Assembly: GCA_014191855.1 (NCBI GenBank)
Contig: BJHF01000029.1
Span: 1 to 37,924 of the forward strand
Source of the DNA: Deltaproteobacteria bacterium
GTDB lineage: Bacteria > Myxococcota_A > UBA796 > SXON01
Direction: 5' to 3'
DNA: 37,924 nucleotides
This document shows, piece by piece, positions 7,276 to 13,763 of the stretch. Under the pieces are notes generated by a model, which searched no databases, was not told the origin of the DNA, and saw only the letters and a program-made list of their open reading frames with translations. Positions within the stretch are counted from its first letter, which is position 1; the number at the start of each line of letters is the position of its first letter. The position numbers and the translations under genes were made by a program.

Positions 7276-7880
7276 CAGATTGCCAACGCGGGCAGCCCAG
7301 GGCTGATCGAAGGCCCGTAGATCACGGCGTAGATCACCGGCCACAGCAGCACCACGAAGTACCAGTAGAGCCGGATCGCCTTGGCCAAACCCTCGGTAAC
7401 GTTTCCGCGCCGCGCCGCGACCCATGCCAGGGCGCCGAGGCCGGCGATCGCGTGCAGCGCGTGCGCGCCCACAATCGTGAAGAAGAAGCCGCCGCCCGCG
7501 CTCGACTGAAGCGTGAAGCCGACAGACAGGAGGCGGGCAAACTCCACGATCTGGTACACCACGAACACCGCGCCGAGCGGCACCGCGATTCCAAGCGCTC
7601 GCCGCTCGTGCAGAGGCCGGAAGCCGCCCCAAACGACCAGGGCCGCGGAAAACACCAAGGCGACGGATGCGCCCGCCGTAGGCGCCCAGGGGAGGATGGG
7701 ATCGCCCGGAGGCGGCCACCACCCGGCGGGCGCGCGGGCCCCGACGAGGTTGTAGGCCGAGAGAAACCCGGCGAACATCATCACCTCCGCGAAGATCCAA
7801 ACGATCATCGCGAACACCTCGCTCTCGATCACGGCGGGAGCCCGGCGCGGACGCGGGAGCGGGCTGGAATCCACCGCCAT
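7275..7880 (-). CDS. Cytochrome c oxidase subunit III family protein (second copy)
   Basis: This 201-residue membrane protein of the heme-copper oxidase subunit III family has about five helices. The segment VWIFAEVMMFAGFLSAYN carries the conserved Glu in the helix that starts this fold; GFFFTIVGAHALHAIAGL and the terminal RLYWYFVVLLWPVIYAVIY match the last helices of CoxC. It is more divergent than the subunit III encoded at 8394-8966, notably ending in WYFVVLLWPVIY instead of WHFVDLVW. It lies three bases downstream of the subunit IV gene. It may be an additional structural subunit or a specialised assembly partner of the same oxidase. Confidence 0.85.
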   Translation of the reverse strand: MAVDSSPLPRPRRAPAVIESEVFAMIVWIFAEVMMFAGFLSAYNLVGARAPAGWWPPPGDPILPWAPTAGASVALVFSAALVVWGGFRPLHERRALGIAVPLGAVFVVYQIVEFARLLSVGFTLQSSAGGGFFFTIVGAHALHAIAGLGALAWVAARRGNVTEGLAKAIRLYWYFVVLLWPVIYAVIYGPSISPGLPALAI

Positions 7881-7883
7881 GGC

Positions 7884-8378
7884 CTAGTGGGCCTCTCCGG
7901 CTGGGTGAGCGGGAGCGCCTTCGGCGGGGGCCGCGGCGCCTTCCGCGTGTTCGGCGGCGCCCTCCGCGTGTTCGGCGGCGCCCTCCACTCCACCGTGGTG
8001 CACGATCTTCTCCGGAATATTGGCGTTCTTCGCCGACTCATTCACCCAGTTCATGCCGAAGTGCTTCATGATGTCCGGCGACGTGGCCATGAAGAACAGG
8101 AACACCAGCCCGAGGCACACCACGAGGAGTTGCACGACGAACTTCTTCTCGGTGTCGAGGTGCATGAAGTGCTTCGCGACGAGGAAGGCCTTGACGACGG
8201 CGATCCCGAAAGCGGTAAGCAGGGTGACCACGCGGATCTCCAACATTGGGCCCGTCACGCTCACGACGAGGAGAGCCACGAGGATCGCCCAGATCTTGAT
8301 GTAGTGGGCGTCCTCGTGGGTGGCGTGGGGCGCCTCATTGGGGGAGTGCGCGCCGTGCGATTCGGTATGCGACGACAT
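7884..8378 (-). CDS. Cytochrome c oxidase subunit IV family protein with His-rich tails
   Basis: This 164-residue protein has a core at 27-105 with three hydrophobic helices (IKIWAILVALLVVSV, VVTLLTAFGIAVVKAFLVAKHFMHL and VVQLLVVCLGLVFLFFMAT), the arrangement of the prokaryotic cytochrome c oxidase subunit IV family. KAFLVAKHFMHLD is its most recognisable segment. The N-terminus (seven His in about 25 residues) and the Ala/Glu/Gly/His tail after residue 130 are unusual. The tail includes a repeated EGAAEHA unit. It lies between coxC and the second subunit III gene. Family placement is good; the tails may bind metal, which is inference. Confidence 0.83.
   Translation of the reverse strand: MSSHTESHGAHSPNEAPHATHEDAHYIKIWAILVALLVVSVTGPMLEIRVVTLLTAFGIAVVKAFLVAKHFMHLDTEKKFVVQLLVVCLGLVFLFFMATSPDIMKHFGMNWVNESAKNANIPEKIVHHGGVEGAAEHAEGAAEHAEGAAAPAEGAPAHPAGEAH
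7936..7977. repeat. 21-base direct repeat in the subunit IV tail
   Basis: Two near-identical 21-base units (7936-7956 and 7957-7977, differing by one base) encode EGAAEHA twice on the minus strand, and a partial third copy follows. The repeat is in frame, so copy-number change would alter tail length without breaking the gene. Confidence 0.8.
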
Positions 8379-8393
8379 GGAGAGCTCCCGCGC

Positions 8394-8966
8394 CTACTTG
8401 GCGATGTAGAGAAGAGGGAACAGGAAGATCCACACGAGATCAACGAAGTGCCAGTAGATCCCGATGAGCTCCACCCGCTGGAGCTCCTGGTTCTTGCGGG
8501 CATCCGCGGCCACGAACAACATGATGATCGCCCCGGCGATCACGTGCAGGCCATGCAGGCCGGCAGCACAGTAATAGAACGACCAGAAGCCGTTCGCCGT
8601 GATGGTGAAGCCCTCCTGGATCTCGTGGGTCCACTCAAAACCCTTCACCACGAGGAAGGTCAGCGCCCCCACGCACGTGACCAGAAGCAGGTTGGCGGCG
8701 CGGGCACCGTTCCCCTTCTCTGCCGCGTTGTGGGCCAAAACCGCCGACAGCGACGAGCTCAGCAGCACCAGCGTGTTGAAGGCACCGGCCCAGGTGTTGG
8801 TATGCGACGCATACGTGGCCCACTCGGGATGCCCGAGGCGGTGGAGTAGGTACGCACCAAGGAGACCGCCGAAGATCACGATTTCGGAGGCAATGACCCA
8901 CCACACGGCCAAGCGGCCCGTAGGCACGCCCGTAGCGGAGCGGAGGGTGGCGATTGGCTTGACCAT
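8394..8966 (-). CDS. coxC: Cytochrome c oxidase subunit III
   Basis: This 190-residue protein has five membrane helices. Landmarks are WWVIASEIVIFGGLLGAYL with the conserved Glu, NTLVLLSSSLSAVLAHNA, FYYCAAGLHGLHVIAGAI, and the terminal signature VELIGIYWHFVDLVWIFLF. These are standard for subunit III of aa3-type oxidases, the five-helix bacterial form. It is translated just after coxA (18-base gap) and before the subunit IV gene. It stabilises subunit I and supports proton uptake. Assignment is secure. Confidence 0.93.
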   Translation of the reverse strand: MVKPIATLRSATGVPTGRLAVWWVIASEIVIFGGLLGAYLLHRLGHPEWATYASHTNTWAGAFNTLVLLSSSLSAVLAHNAAEKGNGARAANLLLVTCVGALTFLVVKGFEWTHEIQEGFTITANGFWSFYYCAAGLHGLHVIAGAIIMLFVAADARKNQELQRVELIGIYWHFVDLVWIFLFPLLYIAK

Positions 8967-8984
8967 GGGCGGGTCCTCGTCGGC

Positions 8985-10682
8985 CTAAGTGGGGGAGTTC
9001 TGAGGCCAGAAGTCGTCGGCGCGGTCCGGCGCGCTGAACTCGTACGGGCCGCGGTACACCTCGGGCAGCACCGCGAAGTTCCCGTGCGGGGGCGGCGACG
9101 GGCACTGCCACTCGAGGGTGTTCGCGTTCCAGGGGTTGGCCTCGGCCTTCTTCCCCTTGAACATGCTGTAGAAGAAGTTGATCAGGAACACCGGCTGAAT
9201 CGCCAACATCACGAGCAACGACACGGTCGCGAACACCCGGAGCTGCTGCAGCTCCGGCGTCGCCAACTCCGGGAAGTTGGAGTAGTCGAAGATGCGGCGG
9301 TGATCGCCCGAAGCGCCGAGCATGAACAGCGGGATGAAGATCCCGTTGAAGCCGACGATCGTGATCCAGAAGTGCACCTTGTTCCACAGCTCGTTCATGT
9401 GCCGGCCGAACATCTTGGGGTACCAGTAGGTCACCCCCGAGAACGTGCCGATGATGGCGATGGGGAAGAAGGTGTAGTGGAAGTGCGCCACGACGAAGTA
9501 GGTGTCGTGGAAGTAGATGTCCGCCCCGCTCGCACCGAGGTAGATACCGGTAACGCCGCCGACCAGGAACTCGGCGATGAACGCCAGGGCCCAGAGCATC
9601 GGCACGGCGAAACGGATCGACCCGCCATACAAGGTTGCGATGTAGACGAAGCACATCTCGGCGATGGGGATCGAGATGAGCACCGTCGTTACCGTGAACA
9701 CGTTGGCCATGCGCGGGTCGATGCCCGCGATGAACTGGTGGTGGGCCCACACGAAGAAGCTCAGGACGCCCGTGCCGATCGTGGTGTACAGGACCGTCTT
9801 GTAGGCGAACAGCTTCTTGCGGGAGAACGTCGTGATGATCTCCGCGACGAAGCCGAGCGCCGGGAGCAGCACCACGTACACTTCGGGGTGGCCGAAGAAC
9901 CAGAACAAGTGCTGCCAGAGCACGGGATCGCCACCGCGGTCGGGGTCGAAGAAGCCGGTGCCGAGGAGCTGGTCGAACAGCAGCATGAACGCGCCCGCGA
10001 TGAGCGGACCCACGGACGCCATGAACAGGATGCTCGCGATGACGATCATCCACACCGCCATCGGGATGTCGAAGGCCTTCATCCCAGGCGCGCGCGAGTT
10101 CATCGCCGTCGTAACGAAGTTGATGCCGCCCAGGAGGAACGCCACGAACTCGAGCGCCACCGCGATGAGCCACAGCGAGGGACCGAGCGGTGTGAGGTTG
10201 TACTCTGCCTTCGCGGAGAGCGGGGGGTAGGCCGTCCACGCGCCGCCGAAGGCGCCGCCTTCCACGAGGAAGGACGCCCCGAGCACGATGGCGCTCACCA
10301 AGAAGATCTGGTAGCTCAGCCGGTTCAACCGGGGGAACACCATGTCGTCGCAGCCGATCATCAGCGGGATGAGGAAGTTGCCGAAGGCCGCGATCAACAC
10401 GGGCATCGCAACCCAGAAGATCATCACCGCGCCGTGATTCGTGATCAGCGCGTTGTAGTCTGCGCCGGTAACCAGGCCGTAGCCGGGCACCGGCTTGTTC
10501 GGAAACGCGAGCTGCATCCGGAACACGTACGCGAAGTACGCACCCACGGCGCCGAGGAGCATGCCGGTGAGCAGGTACTGCTTCGCGATCATCTTGTGGT
10601 CGGTTGACCAGAAGTACTTCTTGAACCACCCCTCTTCGTGGTGGTCGTGCGCGTGCGCGTCGTGAGCGTGGGACTCGGCCAT
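8985..10682 (-). CDS. coxA: Cytochrome c oxidase subunit I (aa3-type catalytic subunit)
   Basis: This 565-residue heme-copper oxidase subunit I reduces oxygen to water and pumps protons in the inner membrane. Visible landmarks are NHGAVMIFW (heme a His), CDDMVFPRLN with the D-channel entry Asp, FWFFGHPEVYVVLLPALG with the Cu-B His, the cross-linked Tyr and the D-channel Glu-region residues, WAHHQF with the His-His pair, and YFHDTYFVVAHFHY with the last heme and copper His ligands. This set is typical of type A enzymes. ATG 10682 is chosen; longer readings upstream enter the coxB frame. The first 17 residues are very His-rich (AESHAHDAHAHDHHEEGW). It lies 16 bases after coxB. Assignment is secure. 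Confidence 0.97.
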   Translation of the reverse strand: MAESHAHDAHAHDHHEEGWFKKYFWSTDHKMIAKQYLLTGMLLGAVGAYFAYVFRMQLAFPNKPVPGYGLVTGADYNALITNHGAVMIFWVAMPVLIAAFGNFLIPLMIGCDDMVFPRLNRLSYQIFLVSAIVLGASFLVEGGAFGGAWTAYPPLSAKAEYNLTPLGPSLWLIAVALEFVAFLLGGINFVTTAMNSRAPGMKAFDIPMAVWMIVIASILFMASVGPLIAGAFMLLFDQLLGTGFFDPDRGGDPVLWQHLFWFFGHPEVYVVLLPALGFVAEIITTFSRKKLFAYKTVLYTTIGTGVLSFFVWAHHQFIAGIDPRMANVFTVTTVLISIPIAEMCFVYIATLYGGSIRFAVPMLWALAFIAEFLVGGVTGIYLGASGADIYFHDTYFVVAHFHYTFFPIAIIGTFSGVTYWYPKMFGRHMNELWNKVHFWITIVGFNGIFIPLFMLGASGDHRRIFDYSNFPELATPELQQLRVFATVSLLVMLAIQPVFLINFFYSMFKGKKAEANPWNANTLEWQCPSPPPHGNFAVLPEVYRGPYEFSAPDRADDFWPQNSPT

Positions 10683-10698
10683 GGTCGAGGCTCCGGTC

Positions 10699-11391
10699 CT
10701 ACTTGTTCTTGTAGGCGAGGTAGTGGGTGGGGTGCGCGATCCACTCGGCGTGGGCTTCGGGCGTCTCGACGTAGAGGCGCGCGGGCATGATCCCGTGGCC
10801 GATGCCGCAGATCTCGGCACATTGCACGTCGAATTCGCCGGCCTGGGTCGGCTTGAACCAGCCGGAGATCACGCGGCCAGGGATCGCATCTTGCTTGAGG
10901 CGGAAGACCGGGACGCTGAAGCTATGAAGCACGTCTTTCGCGGCCAACTCGAACTTGTACGTCTTGCCGAGCTGCACGTGCAGATCGTCCACGGTCACGA
11001 TGTCGTCGGCCGTGTCCAGCTCACCGTCCGCCCCAGCGTGACGGAATGTCCACGCCCATTGCTGGGCGGTGATCCGCACGGTCTCATCCGTCACCGGCAT
11101 GGAGAGCTTCACTTCCGACCACACGCTTACCGCACCGAGGATGACCGCGACATCGCAGATCAAGATCAAACGGTGCGGGATCTCCACCCACTTGTACTTG
11201 ATCGCGTGCTCAAGGTCGTCGTTGATGTACAGCGCCTTCTTGCCCGGCTGTTCGCGATACCGCCAGAGCAGGTAGAAGAACATGCCCTCGGCCAGGAGGA
11301 ACCAGAAGGTCGTGATGAGGAGGACGACCCACACCAAGCCGTCGATGTGGCTTGCGTAGGACGACCCCTGGATCATGTAGTGCTCGAGCAT
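10699..11391 (-). CDS. coxB: Cytochrome c oxidase subunit II (CuA subunit)
   Basis: This 230-residue subunit II has two N-terminal helices (about 17-44 and 73-92) and a periplasmic cupredoxin domain. The CuA site is complete: His156 in KDVLHSFSVP, and CAEICGIGHGIM at 191-202 gives Cys191, Cys195, His199 and Met202. QQWAWTFRHAG (110-120) is the aromatic electron-entry patch. No cytochrome c is fused to the C-terminus, so separate cytochromes must deliver electrons; two are encoded in this operon. It is preceded by a 37-aa membrane peptide gene and followed by coxA. Assignment is secure. Confidence 0.96.
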   Translation of the reverse strand: MLEHYMIQGSSYASHIDGLVWVVLLITTFWFLLAEGMFFYLLWRYREQPGKKALYINDDLEHAIKYKWVEIPHRLILICDVAVILGAVSVWSEVKLSMPVTDETVRITAQQWAWTFRHAGADGELDTADDIVTVDDLHVQLGKTYKFELAAKDVLHSFSVPVFRLKQDAIPGRVISGWFKPTQAGEFDVQCAEICGIGHGIMPARLYVETPEAHAEWIAHPTHYLAYKNK

Positions 11392-11406
11392 CTTCGGCGC
11401 TCCGGC

Positions 11407-11520
11407 TCAGGCGAGGACGTAGACGATGACGGCGGCGGCGAAGGCGGCGGCGCTGGCTATCGTGATCATGAAGACCTGCGTGCAGAGCTGCTCAGCTTCG
11501 TTGGGAGGGGGTGCGCTCAT
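11407..11520 (-). CDS. 37-aa single-helix membrane peptide in the oxidase operon
   Basis: The short frame from ATG 11520 to TGA 11407 encodes 37 residues: a polar N-terminus MSAPPPNEAEQLCTQ followed by one hydrophobic helix rich in Ala, Ile and Val. It lies 7 bases after the diheme cytochrome c stop and 15 bases before coxB, in the same direction, which leaves little doubt that it is transcribed with them. Small single-helix peptides occur as accessory subunits of heme-copper oxidases (for example CcoQ in cbb3 enzymes), but this sequence is not recognisably any of those. The coding call rests on position, spacing and the clean polar-then-hydrophobic pattern. Confidence 0.62.
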   Translation of the reverse strand: MSAPPPNEAEQLCTQVFMITIASAAAFAAAVIVYVLA

Positions 11521-11527
11521 GCCGGCC

Positions 11528-12160
11528 TCAGAGGGTTTGAATGTAGGCGGCGAGATCGCGAGCGGCGGCGTCGTCGGCCACGGTTCCCGCGATGCCCTTC
11601 ATGGTGGCGCCCGCGGCGTCTTCCGCCTGGTAGCCCCGGATTCCAGCCTTGAACTTCCCGATCTGGCGAACGATGTACCAATCGGGGAGCTGCTTGATTG
11701 GGGGCGCCTTCATGGCTTCGTTGCCCGCGCCATCGGCACCGTGGCACGCCGAGCACGTCGCAAAACCGGCCTTGCCCTTCTCGGCATCTCCGGTGAGCGT
11801 GGCGGGCGTGGCGGCCGCCGGGAGGCTGGACACGTACTCAGCCACTACCTTCACGTCGGCATCACTCTTGATGGTGCGGGACATGGGGCGCATCTTGAGC
11901 CCCTCCACATCGTCGGGGTGGGCGCCGCGCCAACCCCACTGGAAGTGAAGCACTTGCTCTTCGATATACCAGCCCGGAAGGCCCGCAATCGGGGGAGCCT
12001 GCACCAACGTGCTGCCCTCCCCTGCTTTGCCGTGGCACTGGTCGCAGTTCTGGTAGAGCACGGCTCCACGCGCGACACCGCCCTCGGGAAGGTCGGCACA
12101 ACCTGCCGAAGCAGTGAGCGTAAGGGCCAGCGCGGCCAACGTCGGACGAGCCGAAACCAT
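11528..12160 (-). CDS. Diheme cytochrome c lipoprotein
   Basis: This 210-residue protein has the signal MVSARPTLAALALTLTASAGC with Cys21 as probable lipidation site, then two class I cytochrome c domains. The heme sites are CDQCH (39-43) and CSACH (136-140). Each domain repeats the same landmarks: APPI.LP.WYI and a downstream Met region (MRPMSRTI and ATMKGIAGTV). This points to an internal duplication. The protein resembles the cytochrome c4-like electron carriers of periplasmic chains. It is encoded between SURF1 and the small peptide/coxB, so electron delivery to CuA is likely. ATG 12160 is chosen because it starts a good signal peptide; the upstream extension looks non-coding. Confidence 0.9.
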   Translation of the reverse strand: MVSARPTLAALALTLTASAGCADLPEGGVARGAVLYQNCDQCHGKAGEGSTLVQAPPIAGLPGWYIEEQVLHFQWGWRGAHPDDVEGLKMRPMSRTIKSDADVKVVAEYVSSLPAAATPATLTGDAEKGKAGFATCSACHGADGAGNEAMKAPPIKQLPDWYIVRQIGKFKAGIRGYQAEDAAGATMKGIAGTVADDAAARDLAAYIQTL

Positions 12161-12215
12161 GACGGAGGACTCCACGGGGTGGGCGGGGCGCGACCCCTTA
12201 CCCGAGTGCCCGCGC

Positions 12216-12947
12216 TCAGGCACCTAGAAAGTGGCGAGCACGCGTGATCGCAGCGGGAACCAAGACAATCCCCAGAACAAGGGAGATCCCGAACCACTGT
12301 GAGGCGTAGTGAAGGCTGGTGTCATCCCGCACAGGCACCCCCACTACTGACCCTTTGGGCGTGCTTTCTTTCTCGACAAACGCTTCACTCGTCAGACCGG
12401 CTACGACGTACAGCTCTCCGTAAATTCCACCCTCCATTGTTTTGAGGATGGAGGGCCACGCCTTGGCAGGCCAGATGCGGCTCCCGTGTCCCGCCACCGG
12501 CGCGGCGACCGCGGACCCCCGCGCAGGACGGAGCTGGCCGACGAGCCGAGTCTCTGCGACCGAAACCAGGCCCACGACCGCATCTGCGGCCGCGTCAGCC
12601 GGTACCCAGCCCCGATCCACCAGCACGTTGAACCCGTCCGCACGCAAGAAGCGTTGGGCAACGCCGTAGCCCAGCGCGTCACCCTCCATTCTCCCGCCGA
12701 TGAGCTCGGGCGTGCCGTCAAAACGACCGGTCCATGCCACCATGCGCCATGCCGACGATTCGTCGACCGGATCGGCATCCCCCAACGCCGGGAGGTCGGC
12801 CACGGCCATCGCGATGGCGCGCCCTTCGTTGCGCTCGCCGTCCCGTCGTAGCTGCCAGATCCCGAGGCAGACGGCGAGCACCATCCCCACCGCGGCAAAC
12901 GCTCGGACCGCCGGCGGAACCCGAACAAACTTGTCCCGTTCGCCCAT
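12216..12947 (-). CDS. SURF1-family cytochrome oxidase assembly protein
   Basis: This 243-residue protein has the SURF1 layout: an N-terminal helix ending in LGIWQLRRDGER (residues 15-39), a periplasmic domain containing NVLVDRGWVPAD, and a C-terminal helix beginning at HYASQWFGISLVLG. These are the family's most conserved segments. SURF1 proteins help insert or retain heme a in subunit I. The gene stands at the head of the oxidase operon, 55 bases before the diheme cytochrome gene, and 9 bases after the upstream membrane-protein gene. The position fits the family role. Confidence 0.9.
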   Translation of the reverse strand: MGERDKFVRVPPAVRAFAAVGMVLAVCLGIWQLRRDGERNEGRAIAMAVADLPALGDADPVDESSAWRMVAWTGRFDGTPELIGGRMEGDALGYGVAQRFLRADGFNVLVDRGWVPADAAADAVVGLVSVAETRLVGQLRPARGSAVAAPVAGHGSRIWPAKAWPSILKTMEGGIYGELYVVAGLTSEAFVEKESTPKGSVVGVPVRDDTSLHYASQWFGISLVLGIVLVPAAITRARHFLGA

Positions 12948-12956
12948 GAGCGGCCC

Positions 12957-13760
12957 CTACCCTGCCGCCGCCTCAAGCGCCGCCGCGAGCTCGGCGCCCT
13001 CGGCCGCCCGCTTTACCCCGAGCGCGCCGAAGCGCCGGGCGAGCCCCGGCAGCGCACATCGGAGCGCGCCCGACTCCAACGGTCGACCGGCGTGGGCGCC
13101 CCGAAGCACCTCCTCTACCTGCTCTTTCGCCACGTTGAGATCGGCCACCAGCCCCTCCCACTCCGCGGATACCACCGGCGGTCGCCCCACGCGGAGGTCG
13201 CGCAACCGATGCGCGAGCCACGTGCGGTGTGGCGCGCCGACGAGCTGGAGCGCGCCCAACCGCAGCACGAAGGTTCGCGCGGCGAGGTCGCGCACCGCCC
13301 CGCTGAGCTCCGCCGCATGGCGACGCCGGGCATCCGTCGAGAGGGCGAGTAGGACTCGGCGTTGTCGCTCGAAGTTCGCCGCAGCGGCCAGCCCCACGAC
13401 GGCAAACGCCCCGAGGACGAGGGGCGTCGCCGCGATGCCGAATAACAACCCTTCATCTCCCCAGAGAAGGTTTCCGACGATCAAGGTGAGCGCCAGCACG
13501 CCGATCATGAACAGCGGGACGGCGGGCGGCACCGTACCCGTCAACCATTCGATGGGATGCCGGGCGCGTGCGATTGCGAATTCCGCAGCGTCCAGCTCGG
13601 TCAGGTACAGCCGGATGGCACGAAGCGCGCCAGCCTCCGGCTCGGGGCCTTCGGCCTCCGCAAGGAAACCCGCGTCCCGCAGCGCGCTGCGCCACAGCTC
13701 GGCGCGTTCACCGGGATGAACGCGCTCGATCACGCCCGGGTCGAGGACGACGACGCGCAC
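12957..13760 (-). CDS. Unknown protein with two central membrane helices
   Basis: This 267-residue protein begins at GTG 13760, three bases after the stop of the PilU-PilT-like gene. The N-terminal 70 residues are soluble. Two hydrophobic helices follow at about 80-98 (VPLFMIGVLALTLIVGNL) and 104-127 (GLLFGIAATPLVLGAFAVVG), then a long Arg/Ala/Leu-rich helical C-terminus. I do not recognise a family. It sits between a pilus-motor gene and SURF1 with gaps of 3 and 9 bases, so it could serve either system. Its GTG start is uncertain because several Val codons follow closely. Confidence 0.72.
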   Translation of the reverse strand: MRVVVLDPGVIERVHPGERAELWRSALRDAGFLAEAEGPEPEAGALRAIRLYLTELDAAEFAIARARHPIEWLTGTVPPAVPLFMIGVLALTLIVGNLLWGDEGLLFGIAATPLVLGAFAVVGLAAAANFERQRRVLLALSTDARRRHAAELSGAVRDLAARTFVLRLGALQLVGAPHRTWLAHRLRDLRVGRPPVVSAEWEGLVADLNVAKEQVEEVLRGAHAGRPLESGALRCALPGLARRFGALGVKRAAEGAELAAALEAAAG

Positions 13761-13763
13761 GCG

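Noticed and set aside
9084..10607. 507-residue plus-strand frame opposite coxA
   Set aside because: Composition is extreme in Glu, Arg and His, with no motif; coxA on the other strand is certain.
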